A stretch of DNA of 26,925 nt from Rozella allomycis CSF55 (lineage: Eukaryota; Rozellomycota): contig KE560361.1 of the NCBI GenBank assembly GCA_000442015.1, positions 1-26,925 of the forward strand, in the 5' to 3' direction. The notes below the pieces were generated by a model that saw nothing but the letters and a program-made list of their open reading frames with translations, made no database searches and was not told the DNA's origin. The position numbers were made by a program, and so were the translations under genes. Numbering within the stretch: the first letter of the stretch is position 1; each line of letters starts with the position of its first letter. Shown piece after piece: positions 1-10,507 of this stretch.

Positions 1-824
1 TACCTGGTACTCACAATTCTTGCGCTTACAAAAATAAGACTTCAAACAATTCTAAACAAGATTCATTATATCTCTTTATGATCTCAAAGTGCGCTAAACG
101 TTTTATTTATACCCAAAGCTGGGATATTTATTCGCAATTGAACAACGGGATTAGGTCTTTCGATCTTAGGATATCATTGCTGAAAGAAAAATCAGAATAT
201 ATTCCAATGGTTTCACATGCTGCAAAATTGCACCCTCTGGAAAGTATTCTCCACGAATTTATGTCCTTTCTGAATAGTCAAAAGACTGAAGTAATAGTAA
301 TATACATGAAAGGCGATTGGAATTATGAGCCACAGAATTGGATATCAGTAGCAAGCTTGGTGTTGAGAATTTTTAATGGAATCCTGGTCGAGCGAAAGAA
401 TTCATTATTTTCATTAAAACAATTGCGTCAAATTGGACAGCGAGTCTACCTTGTATGCTCCGAGCTTTCCTATCTCATCAAAGATACCTGTTTTCATGCG
501 GATGAAATTTACATTGATCGTTGGTACAACACTTCATCTATTAACAATTTACGCAAATTTCTATCCAGGGACCTTAATTGCAATCGCTCGTTAGCTCAAT
601 TTTTCATAATTGGGGCTTTTCAAACTCCAAAACCCAAATCCCTGCTAAAGTCTTACGCTACCTTTAATAGAATTAACTTGAAGTTAATGGCAAAAGAGTC
701 GAATAGAATACTACTAGAAGTTTTAAACTTTCAGCCCAAGACAAGAACTCCGCAATCCTTTCACGTAGATTTTCCTGACAAATCATTAATAAAAGCTATA
801 ATCTTGCTAAATTATAAAAATTAG
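1..824 (+). CDS. PI-PLC X-domain (PLC-like phosphodiesterase) protein, 5' partial
   Basis: The frame is open from the left window edge, so the start lies outside. It begins with the motif PGTHNS (codons from position 3), the hallmark of the PI-PLC X domain that carries the first catalytic His. It continues with NNGIRSFDLRIS, matching the family's G-R-x-x-D-x-R block, and then VSHAAKLHPLESIL, in the region of the second catalytic His, followed by a conserved-looking segment ending IVIYMKGDW. The family cleaves or binds phosphoinositide or GPI-type lipids. The spacing resembles PLCXD-like or bacterial-type single-domain enzymes; no PH, EF-hand, Y or C2 domain is visible. The stop is at 822-824, 75 bases before the start of a second phosphodiesterase gene on the same strand. 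The first in-frame ATG at 78 is downstream of the PGTH motif and is therefore not the start. Activity is inferred from the motifs only. Confidence 0.82.
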   Translation, partial: PGTHNSCAYKNKTSNNSKQDSLYLFMISKCAKRFIYTQSWDIYSQLNNGIRSFDLRISLLKEKSEYIPMVSHAAKLHPLESILHEFMSFLNSQKTEVIVIYMKGDWNYEPQNWISVASLVLRIFNGILVERKNSLFSLKQLRQIGQRVYLVCSELSYLIKDTCFHADEIYIDRWYNTSSINNLRKFLSRDLNCNRSLAQFFIIGAFQTPKPKSLLKSYATFNRINLKLMAKESNRILLEVLNFQPKTRTPQSFHVDFPDKSLIKAIILLNYKN

Positions 825-899
825 AGTGTGTTAATAAATCTAGTTGTAAATATATTCATCAAGCTTTGGTTTGAATTTAGATTTTTCATTATATTGGAA

Positions 900-2611
900 A
901 TGCATCAGTTCTTTATTCCGATAACAACGATAGCACTAATATTAATCAACTTGGGCAATTGTGTTCAAATGATTCTATGGATATCACTATGGTCCATATG
1001 GGAAAACGATTGGAAAGAACTGAACCAAACATTTTATTCCTTTATCATGAAAAAGAATCTTCCATACTCTTCCATGTTTTTAACGGCGTGTATCTTTATA
1101 TTTCTGTATCAACTATACTTGCTTGTTCGCTTTATTTCAACCTTGACTTCTAAAATGCATAAAGATGTAAATTATGATGAAGAATTGCCATTGCTACGTA
1201 ATAAGTGTATTGAATGCAAGCGGTATTTGGAGGGCGGGTCAAAAATCGGTTCTGAAGAAAGAATTCTAACTGACATCGCAGTTCCCTGGATTCACAGTTT
1301 CATGACAATACTAATAATGATAATCTCAATATTAATATTCATACTTTATGACAAATTGTGGTCTTATCACATAAGCTGGGTTTGGTTGGTTATGGTTTCT
1401 GTTCTTCCAATATTGCAACCGTTCCTGGTTATACTGTGTTTATTTCTTAGTATGTACAGCGTCCAAAAATGTTTAAAAACACTCAAAAAGAAAAATACGA
1501 CTAAAAGGTTGTTTTTCTGGGCACAAGAGTTCGCCATTTCATACACCACACTCCATGGTGTCCTTTATTTACTAATTAGTATATTTAACATCTTTATTAT
1601 ATTGTTTTTATTCTTAGTCCCATTCTTCTTTCCTTCACCTCATCTAGTTGATGACAATTTTAAACTCCCGCCAAAACCCGTACTCATTGCACATCGCGGA
1701 AGTCCTTTAGAGGCACCTGAAAATTCAATACTATCGTACGAAGTGGCATTGAACAAAAGTAATTTGCTGGGTGTGGAAACAGATTTGAACATATCGATGG
1801 ATAAGGTATAAAAGTGTATCATATTATTTCAAAAGGTTGTGTATCTACTGCATGATAATACTTTTAGGAGAACAACGAACATAGAGACAATATTCCCCGA
1901 TAGAATAGATGATCCAGCATATTCTTTTGATTGGAAAGAAATTAGAAAGCTGTCACTCAAGATGGGTGACACTGTGACAAATGAAAAAATCCCTAATTTC
2001 GATTCCCTTTTAAAGTTGGTAAAGAAATACCCTAGCAAAAAGTTAATTTTCGATGTAAATTATCCACCAAAGGGGAATATTCTGTCCAAAACGCTTCGAG
2101 ATAAATTGTTTGAAAGTATAGTTCGTAGTAATTTGACAGACCAAGTAATAGTTTACTTTATTTTTAGTAGGTGATATTTTTGAACCTGAAAGTACCACGC
2201 AAATTTAAGGGAAACATAACTGATCATATTAATGCGAAAGATGCAGGGCGACTAATATCTGTTAATGAAATCATAGCTGGAAACATAACATTCTTAAATA
2301 TTCCATTGGGAGTACCACATTCATATATCCAGAGTATTCAACGGTATAATCAAAGAGTGCAAACAGAAGCCAACTCTCACACAAGGCCGATACATTTAAA
2401 TGTTTACGTCGTTTCACATCCATTATTCTTTTCTCAAGTTTGGCTTTTAGGAATTGATTCTGTCACAACAAATTGCGTGGAAAAAATGAATGCTATGTCG
2501 AGGCCGATATGGTACATGAAGAGAAAATATTACATTGCTACGGTTTTTCCAATCAATGCATTGTCGGCGATTCTTTTGTTGGTATATCTCATTCAAATTT
2601 TTAAGCAATAA
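900..2611 (+). CDS. Six-pass membrane glycerophosphodiester phosphodiesterase (GDE2/GDPD5-like)
   Basis: Exons 900-1805, 1836-2144 and 2171-2611 join in phase across introns of 30 and 26 nt to give about 551 aa. The first 260 residues hold five hydrophobic segments. A GDPD domain follows, with HRGSPLEAPENS (His265, Arg, Glu and Asn of the active site), GVETD (Glu293, Asp295) and, just after intron 1, LLHD (His308). The end of the domain reads WLLGIDSVTTN, the usual strand-7/8 block. A last hydrophobic segment closes the protein. Five membrane passes, then the catalytic domain, then one pass is the layout of animal GDE2/GDE3/GDE6, where the domain faces the cell exterior. Upstream frame extends to 828 but lacks ATG, so ATG 900 is chosen. 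The stop TAA is part of AATAAA. Substrate (glycerophosphodiester, lysophospholipid or GPI anchor) cannot be told from sequence. Confidence 0.88.
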
Positions 2612-2652
2612 AGTTTTCAAGTTTTCTGCTGGTATTTTTTCATTTTTCGTAA

Positions 2653-3930
2653 ATGCTATTCCTAGAAAAGGAGCTGCATACTATCTACCGCGATATACAC
2701 CAAAATGCGCTTTATAGTCTGCCATTTGAAGATCCAAGTTTCTATGACAAACTGAAACGGCTAACGTCAAAAACTGAAAATATTTTAAAGGATTTGGCGA
2801 ATGAAACCTCTGTCAATTACACTAAAGGAATAAAAGTAGAAAATTCCTAATTTGTAAAATAAGGACGAAACATTCCAATCATATTACAATACCTTAGAGA
2901 AAAAGGCCAGGTTGAGGGAAGCCTACAAAATACTTTGCAAGCATGTTGCGCCTCGATGCGTGAAATTTAGACAGAAACAACTAAAATCATTATGCGATGC
3001 TACAAGGTAAAAGTTTGGAATTTTAATTCCAGTTTTTCCTACTTTGCAGAAGAAGAAGGCAATGAAGTTCTAGTTACTATTTCTGGTCACCATGTATTAC
3101 TGGATGTATTATTTTCAGATTGTTTGTAACAAAAGGTGACATTGAAGGATGATGGTGAAATATGTGGACTTGAGATTGCAATAGCTGACAAGAATGGAAA
3201 CACAGTTCAAGTTCCCGAATTTCTTGCTACTGTTTTAAAATTACAATTAGAGTATAAACAATTATTTAAAGTTTTAGAAAACATGACATAGCTTCACTTG
3301 AACAAGTTTTTGAAATTTTAGATCAAGAAGATCAACTACTAAAGAAATACGATAATCCTTGTTTACTATCACTTATAGACGTAATAATTTACCTATTAGG
3401 TAAAAGGCACTAAGAAAAGAATATGAATTTGTATCTTTTGAGTCGATTTTCCCTAAAATTGATTTACCTCTTGGCTACTTTTTAACACTTCAACTTCAAA
3501 ATATTCCGCAAATAAAGCAAGTAAATAAATTCTGATGATTAAAGCAGAATGATTTTGCAGATGATTTGGTTCTACCTGCGTCCATGTATTTTGTCGTGCA
3601 ATTGTCGAAGCCACTGGTTTGCATTCAAAAATCAATGGAGGAAATTTTAAATACCCTTGAAATGCAGACTGATATCTCGAAATTCGGCAAAAGTAAATTT
3701 CTTGACTTGTTAGTAAGAATAAACACTCAATGTTAAGACTGACGCAGGGAAAATCAGTTTCAAACAAAAATGATTCTATTGGATTCGAATTTCGTCATAT
3801 TCATGTAAAATCCATCAAAAAGCTAGGACGAATTATCGAAGTAAAAATTTTGACATGCCAAAAATAGATTGTCAAGGCACAGATCTTATACAACGACTCA
3901 GTATTAAATGAAGGCCATGTTGCTCTTTGA
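2653..3930 (+). CDS. MED1: Mediator complex subunit MED1-like, nine exons
   Basis: Exons 2653-2835, 2864-3006, 3033-3105, 3136-3251, 3278-3399, 3420-3520, 3548-3712, 3748-3840 and 3868-3930 join in phase into about 352 aa. Introns are 20-35 nt, all GT-AG. The joined protein has a beta block (VLLDVTLKDDGEICGLEIAI) followed by a helical segment after VPEFLATVLK, then PLGYFLTL and LPASMYFVVQLSKPL, then FEFRHIHVKSIKKLGRIIEIVKA (split here as FEFRHIHVK and LGRII). This order and pattern match the MED1 N-terminal region, which links Mediator middle and tail contacts to RNA polymerase II. It lacks the long disordered C-terminus of animal MED1. ATG 2653 lies only 41 bases after the previous stop. The 20-nt intron at 3400-3419 is the weakest joint. 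Family assignment rests on remembered pattern similarity, so it is probable rather than certain. Confidence 0.6.
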
Positions 3931-4080
3931 TTATGATTATGCATAGGTTTATTATAAAATTTTTAAGATTTTCATTTTTTGCACATTATTGTTCTTTAAC
4001 TTTTTGATGAAGGATAAATCCGAAATGCTCCACAGGCATTTATATTGTTTAAAATCACAATCATCTTCTATGAAATCAAG

Positions 4081-4154
4081 GCTCCCATAGCTCAGTTGGT
4101 TAGAGCGTCGTGCTAATAACGCGAAGGCCGCAGGTTCGACCCCTGCTGGGAGCA
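4081..4154 (+). tRNA. tRNA-Ile (anticodon AAT)
   Basis: A full cloverleaf reads directly. Acceptor arm GCTCCCA pairs with TGGGAGC, followed by discriminator A. The D arm is GCTC/GAGC. The anticodon stem TCGTG pairs with CGCGA around loop CTAATAA, giving anticodon AAT at 4115-4117 (read as IAT after A34 deamination, decoding ATT/ATC). The T arm is GCAGG/CCTGC with loop TTCGACC. There is no intron and CCA is not encoded, as expected for a eukaryotic nuclear gene. A and B box promoters lie inside the D and T arms. Confidence 0.97.
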
Positions 4155-4158
4155 TTTT
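4155..4158 (+). terminator. RNA polymerase III T-run after tRNA-Ile
   Basis: Four T residues follow directly after the discriminator base of the tRNA. This is the minimal Pol III terminator used in many fungi. Confidence 0.6.
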
Positions 4159-4225
4159 GCCGATCGAATGAAGATAAATAGTTATCCCTGTCTGACTTCA
4201 CACACAACTACAGTGATGCTAACAA

Positions 4226-4721
4226 TTACATCTGACGATATTTCTTTTCTAAAAAATAATCTCGAATCGAAAACAGAAGCACAAAGGAAGCGAAAAAATA
4301 TGTTATAATTATACTGATGCAGCGACCTTTATTTGAAAATTCGCCCATTGTCATACCTGACCAAATAAGGGGTCCTAATATACCACCAGTTGTCATTAAG
4401 ATAATTATGACCTGCATCCAGTGAGTACATAGAGTCTAAAATTCCACTAAACCTACACATAGATCATAATCATGGTTATTGACGATAACATCGAAGTCAT
4501 AACCCCAATAACGATAATATTAGGTTCTATTAGTGATAAACACATAGAATTCATACTCATTGATGGTGACTCAAGCTGGATCTCTTAGGATCTCTTAATT
4601 ACTATTAATAGAATAAAACCGAGATAAAAGGCTCGGAGATATTATAAATAAACATACTGATAATCCGTTCTCGTACGATTTACGTTTTATTCTTAACTAA
4701 GTTTCTTTCTATTTCACTCAT
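4226..4721 (-). CDS. Possible small multi-pass membrane protein, four exons, unrecognised
   Basis: On the minus strand an open frame at 4435-4226 contains GGILGPLIWSG and a last hydrophobic helix ending in a charged tail, which resembles the end of a major-facilitator transporter. Phase-consistent GT-AG joining extends it upstream: 4721-4698 (ATG, MSEIERNL), 4669-4603, 4583-4459 and 4435-4226, about 141 aa with four hydrophobic stretches. Intron sizes would be 28, 19 and 23 nt; the 19-nt one is shorter than any well-supported intron in this window, so one joint may be wrong. Either this is a small membrane protein, or it is the remnant or 3' part of a transporter. I do not recognise a specific family. 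Composition is AT-rich like the neighbours. Confidence 0.33.
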
Positions 4722-4740
4722 TTAGATTTATAAAGCCGTA

Positions 4741-4911
4741 ATGGTGAGCCTCATTACGACACCCATAACTGTTCTTTATGGTGTATTACATTTAGTAAAT
4801 TCTTTTTTTAACAAATGTGATGGCACTTGTATTTTGCTTTTCGCTTTGTTGATTTTGGTATGGACTTCTATATTTTATTTTATCGTTTTCGTTTGTACAT
4901 CTATTGAGTAA
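4741..4911 (+). CDS. Possible 56-aa small membrane protein (low support)
   Basis: An ATG-initiated frame of 56 codons encodes two hydrophobic stretches separated by a short Cys-containing turn (NKCDGTC). An in-frame ATTTAT stretch upstream is preceded by a pyrimidine-rich TTTAG, so it could also be a 3' exon. It lies in the roughly 400-base interval between the minus-strand frame starting at 4721 and the plus-strand gene at 5124. AT-rich DNA easily yields hydrophobic frames of this size, so chance is a real alternative. Confidence 0.2.
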   Translation: MVSLITTPITVLYGVLHLVNSFFNKCDGTCILLFALLILVWTSIFYFIVFVCTSIE

Positions 4912-5123
4912 TTTTCTACTTTTAGTAGCTAACGTACGTTTTCGAATGTTTAATGAATTATCTCACTTCAAATTGAAAAGCGTGTTAACTCAGTGTACAA
5001 AATATAAGAAGCAACAGGCCTAAGGCCAATGAATTTTTTAATTGCCATTGTCGTTTAGCTAACCGCTAGTAACAAATAACAATTGGTTCATGCTGGTAGC
5101 AATTCGGTTTCTATAGTTACTCT

Positions 5124-5852
5124 ATGGACACACCAAACAAATCCAAGTCATCTTCATCACTTTCTTCTGAAGCCGATCTTGCTGGCAAAGTACTTCAAGC
5201 GCTACCTCCTCACGACAAAGAGTCTCATCCCGGTCCATGGGGTAAGAAAGAGTCACACGAGCTTTTCGAGCGTATAGAAAATCATCCGTGTTTTGAGAAA
5301 CCGCTTGAAAGCTACGAAGGTCTTTGTGCAATATTTGTAACAGGATACCCCAAAGATGCAGAACTTTCTCGACGTGACAATGCCGTGCTGTGGGTAAAAG
5401 CCCCAAGCTTTGATTTGGAACTGCTTAAAACACACGATGGAGATCTCCCTGTGGAAAATCTGTCCTTTCTCAAAGGATTCTTGGATTTTCCAGAAAAGTT
5501 GGAAATATTGTCATGTGAGATTCAGAGGGGATTGGATAGAAATTCAATGACCAAAGGGATGACAGATATTTTCAAAAAAGGTGGAATAATTGGTGGTGAA
5601 TGGCTTAAAGATGGATCTAGTTCGTCGTATGGAGGCATCGTAGGATTTGCTGGCTATTGCTGTGATCATGGCATGACGATTCATTTCGGTAAACCGGTTT
5701 CAGAGAATGTACCATCTTCAAAGATCTTTAACTTGATTGTTGCTCTTGTACACGATAAACTATTGAAAACATGGAATAAGCACCCACGCTCAGGATGGTT
5801 TGCATTGGGAATTTCCTGTCCTGGCCTCAAGGATGGTAAAATGGTTGGTTAA
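5124..5852 (+). CDS. Orphan 242-aa protein
   Basis: A single uninterrupted ATG frame of 242 codons, with a Ser-rich N-terminus (residues 7-16) and no signal peptide or membrane segment. The body looks folded: mixed charged and aromatic residues, Gly-rich turns around residues 153-176 (KKGGIIGGEW and SSYGGIVGFAGYCC) and a Cys pair in YCCDH. The start ATG is 5' of a well-behaved coding stretch, and there is no clear exon upstream. The stop is followed at once by AATAAA (GGTTAATAAAC), so the 3' UTR is minimal and the next gene starts 43 bases downstream. I recognise no family; it may be lineage-specific. Confidence 0.75.
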   Translation: MDTPNKSKSSSSLSSEADLAGKVLQALPPHDKESHPGPWGKKESHELFERIENHPCFEKPLESYEGLCAIFVTGYPKDAELSRRDNAVLWVKAPSFDLELLKTHDGDLPVENLSFLKGFLDFPEKLEILSCEIQRGLDRNSMTKGMTDIFKKGGIIGGEWLKDGSSSSYGGIVGFAGYCCDHGMTIHFGKPVSENVPSSKIFNLIVALVHDKLLKTWNKHPRSGWFALGISCPGLKDGKMVG

Positions 5853-5895
5853 TAAACACATCTTTTTACAAAAATTTTTACGCCACAATTTTTTT

Positions 5896-7199
5896 ATGGG
5901 ACACGTTAGAGTAAAAATATAAGAGTAGCTATGATAGAAAAAGAAGAGAACAAATAAAAATACAAAGGAAGAAGCGCCCAAAGATAAAACTCCCAAAAGT
6001 TTTGTTTTGAAGACAGGAAATGTTGGGCATTCAGTTCAGCGACTAGTTAGAGATGTGCGTAAAATTATGGAGCCGAATACTGCCGTAAAATTAAAAGTAT
6101 GAATATTTATTTCTTATAAATAGGAACGTAAAAGCAACAAGTTGAAAGATTTTGTTGCAATGTCTGGCCCATTGGGTGTGTCACACATGATGTTATTTTC
6201 GCAAACTGATAGAGGAACAAATCTTAGAATTGGAAGATTGCCTAGAGGGCCTACTCTAGTTTTTAAAATCAAAGAGTATACTCTTAGAAAGGATATTGCT
6301 GCGGCAACAAAGAAATACAAAAGCCCTGGATCCGAATTTCTTACAGCGCCATTGTTGGTGCTGAATAATTTCAGCAATGATAACAAGGACATGAAGTTAA
6401 TGACGAGTATGCTTCAGAGTATGTTTCCGCAGTTAAATATTTCTAACATGAATTTGAAAGATACAAGAAGAGTTGTATTGTTCAATTACAATTCTGAAAC
6501 TGGACTAGTTGAATTGAGGCATTATTTGATTACTTTGAAGATGGTTGGTGTGTCAAAATCTGTCAAAAAGATTCTTTCATTTCAAAATATGGATTTGAGT
6601 AAATTTGGAGATATTAGCGAGTTTATTGCACAGTAAGTGGCCAATGTAATATTTAATAAAGGGAAGCTTATGCATCAGAGATGAGTGATAATGAAGACGT
6701 TGTCCAGCTTGCCCAAAACTATGTGGGCAGAAATAACTCAAAGTCTGAGAAAAGAGGTGTCTATTTAACTGAAATCGGGCCTCGCATTTCCATGGAACTT
6801 GTAAAGATTCAAACTGGGTTCTGTGGAGGCGAAGTTTTGTTTCATAAATATGGTAAGTAGATTTGATGATGAAAAATAGTTCAAAAATCTGCAGAGGAAA
6901 TCGCTGATCAAAAAAAGAAAATGGACATTAAGAAAAAGGAAAAAGAAGCGAGAAAGAAAGAGCAAATGGCGAATATTGTGAAAAAGAAACAAGAGCAAGA
7001 AGAACGTAGAAAGAAGAGAAAATTGGAAAATCCAGAAGCTGAAGATTCTGAAGAAGAAATATTTGAAGAAGAAGATTACTATGAAAGTGATTACAATGAA
7101 GAAGATGAATTATTTGATGCTAGTGAAGGTGAGGGTGATGATGATGCTAGTGAAGGTGAAGATGATGAATCGGAAGACGATAAAGAAGATTCAGACTGA
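5896..7199 (+). CDS. SSF1: Brix-domain ribosome biogenesis protein SSF1/Peter pan
   Basis: Exons 5896-5910, 5938-6096, 6124-6632, 6662-6852 and 6880-7199 join in phase (introns 27, 27, 29, 27 nt) to about 397 aa. The protein starts MGHVRKKKRTNKN, then shows the Brix domain blocks of SSF1/PPAN: PKSFVLKTGNVG, VRDVRKIMEPNTA, MSGPLGVSHMMLFSQT, RIGRLPRGPTLVF, PLLVLNNFS, RHYLITLKMVGVS, and the closing YLTEIGPRISMELVKIQ. A basic Lys/Arg/Glu coiled stretch and an acidic Asp/Glu/Ser tail (from about residue 340) end it, as in the family. It acts in 60S pre-ribosome assembly in the nucleolus. Exon 1 codes only five residues. The stop TGA abuts AATAAA. The other allele placed after the N at 7566 has TAA here and a slightly different acidic tail. 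Confidence 0.95.
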
Positions 7200-7565
7200 A
7201 ATAAACCTTTTTCAACTTAATCTTAGCATTAATTCATCAAATGAAACAGTTTTTTATTGTTTATTGTTCATGTTTATATTAGCGGGCTTGGGAATTTGAG
7301 TTTCTAGTTTCGATAAGAGTGCTTTGCTTTCTTTGTTCTCCTGCCGTAAACGATGTTGTCGTTCTCTCAAGTACAATATATTGCGATCAAGATTATAATG
7401 AGACAATTGGTTTATAAATTCACTCTCTTCTTCGTTTTTTATTTCTTTTTCGTTCTTCTTTTTCGTATCAACTTTGCCCTCTATATTTGCTTTCGTTTCA
7501 ACCTTTTCATCGGTCTTTTCATTTTTTTCAGTTTCAGTTGTAATCTTTTCTTTGTACTTTGGATT
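7142..7565. repeat. Allelic overlap unit, left copy (SSF1 tail plus VFA1 3' half)
   Basis: This segment is repeated with substitutions and small indels at 7567-7990, with a single N between. Both copies contain the end of SSF1 (TGA here, TAA in the right copy) and the C-terminal half of VFA1 on the minus strand. The left VFA1 piece breaks exactly at the N. The pattern fits two haplotype contig ends abutted during scaffolding rather than a biological tandem duplication. Confidence 0.85.
7254..7565 (-). pseudogene. Partial second allele of VFA1 (assembly artefact, not a real pseudogene)
   Basis: The C-terminal half of VFA1 is present a second time, cut at the N. It ends identically in PKPANINMNNKQ but differs inside (for example KTDEKVETKANIEGK against NTDERVETKTNTKGK). 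It has no own N-terminus or zinc-binding Cys pair. It should be merged with the complete gene at 7679-8155. Confidence 0.8.
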
Positions 7566-7566
7566 N

Positions 7567-7990
7567 AAGATGATGAAGAAAATCAAGATGATGAATCAGA
7601 AGACGATAAAGAAGATTCAGACTAAAATAAACCTTTTTCATCTTAATCTTAGCATTAATTCATCAAATGAAACAGTTTTTATTGTTTATTGTTCATGTTT
7701 ATATTAGCGGGCTTGGGAATTTGAGTTTCTAGTTTCGATAAGAGTGCTTTGCTTTCTTTGTTCTCTTGCCGTAAACGATGTTGTCGTTCTCTCAAGTACA
7801 ATATATTGCGATCAAGATTATAATGAGACAATTGGTCTATAAATTCACTCTCTTCTTCTTTTTTTATTTCTTTTTCGTTCTTCTTTTTCGTAACATCTTT
7901 GCCCTTCGTATTTGTTTTCGTTTCAACCCTTTCATCGGTATTTTCATTTTTTTCAGTTTCAGTTGTAATCTTTTCTTTGTACTTTGGATT
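7567..7990. repeat. Allelic overlap unit, right copy (SSF1 tail plus VFA1)
   Basis: Mirror of the segment ending at 7565. It opens inside the SSF1 acidic tail, contains that gene's stop as TAA followed by AATAAA, then runs into the complete VFA1 gene. The period of the repeat is about 425 bases. Confidence 0.85.
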
Positions 7991-8155
7991 CTTAACTTGG
8001 ACATAAACCTTTTTGCAAAATGAATTGTCATCAAGGTGCCCTACACAGACAAAGAAAAAGTCCTCGTCATTTCTTAACACGTTATTAGTGAGTTTATTAC
8101 AAATAAAACATGTTCTGTCTTCATTAGCTGTCTTTTTAACATATTTGGGATTCAT
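7679..8155 (-). CDS. VFA1: VPS4-associated protein 1 (Vfa1)
   Basis: A single-exon gene of 158 aa starting at ATG 8155-8153. Near the N-terminus it has the fungal Vfa1 signature: CFIC followed by K-x-T-x-x-V-L, then DFFFVCVGHLDDNSFC. The paired CxxC and CxxHL look like a small zinc-binding unit. A long charged Lys/Glu linker and a helical stretch (YNLDRNILYLRERQHRLR) follow, matching the C-terminal region used by yeast Vfa1 to bind the Vps4 MIT domain. The protein regulates the ESCRT-III-disassembling ATPase Vps4 at endosomes. The gene is convergent with SSF1, and the two 3' ends are about 55 bases apart in this allele. The stop TAA lies in AATAAA. Family recognition is from motif pattern; role is from the yeast literature. 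Confidence 0.85.
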   Translation of the reverse strand: MNPKYVKKTANEDRTCFICNKLTNNVLRNDEDFFFVCVGHLDDNSFCKKVYVQVKNPKYKEKITTETEKNENTDERVETKTNTKGKDVTKKKNEKEIKKEEESEFIDQLSHYNLDRNILYLRERQHRLRQENKESKALLSKLETQIPKPANINMNNKQ

Positions 8156-8166
8156 AATTCTTTGTA

Positions 8167-8289
8167 GGTGGCAAAGTAAGATTTAGATAATAGAAAGCTG
8201 TTGAATCATTCAGATAAAAAATCAAAAACTTATTCAACTTGTTCGTTTATTGAATCGAAATTATCGTCAAATGTTTTCGTGGAAAGTTT
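8167..8289. repeat. Allelic overlap unit, left copy (kinase 3' end)
   Basis: This 123-bp segment recurs at 8303-8427 with a few substitutions and small indels, separated by the N at 8290. It holds the last codons and 3' flank of the kinase gene on the minus strand. The gene itself should be read only through the right copy. Confidence 0.8.
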
Positions 8290-8367
8290 NATTTTGAATA
8301 AAGGTGGCAAAGTAAGATTTAGATAATAGAAAGCTGTTGAATCATTCAGATAAACACAATCAGAAAA

Positions 8368-10105
<1,738 letters not shown>

Positions 10106-10507
10106 GCGGAGTTGATGGGATCTCGCAGCAGGAAATCTAAATATTGAACTTTGAAAGCTAAATTAATTGAGCCATGTGGAAGAAATTAAAGAAAGCACCA
10201 AACCAAAGGTTTTCATTGGAGATTCATGACTAGCATATTGACTAAAAACTTCTCAATCATCAATCAAATATTGAGAATATTTTTTATTAGTGTATAATTA
10301 AAGACACTTTGAACGTTGTATTATCAGTATACCGTTTAACTGTGTGAATCATTTACGGGCATCATACAGGTAAAAGAAAAGTAAATAGAAAATAGCAATA
10401 TATTTTTATTTTATTTTTCATTAACTTTAAAAAATGAAAATCGTGGCGATATTTAATTTCGGAGTTTGGTAGAAATGAAATTAGTGATACAATTTTGATA
10501 AACTTTG
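10106..10507. promoter_or_regulatory. Shared divergent promoter interval (kinase / SYLF-SH3 gene)
   Basis: About 400 bases without a coding frame I can support, lying between two divergent start codons. It is strongly AT-rich, with T-runs at 10395-10425. I see no clear conserved site beyond AT-rich tracts. The interval must hold the promoters of both genes. Confidence 0.5.

Noticed and set aside
828-899. Extension of the GDPD gene to a GTG at 828
   Set aside because: A eukaryotic nuclear gene should use ATG; the first in-frame ATG is at 900 and precedes all membrane segments.
3952-4155. Minus-strand frame MLPAGVEPAAFALLARRSNQLSYG
   Set aside because: It is the antisense reading of the tRNA-Ile gene, a well-known false protein.
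7353-8023. Hydrophobic plus-strand frames rich in Phe
   Set aside because: They are antisense to the Lys/Glu-rich part of VFA1, which reads as Phe/Leu on the other strand.
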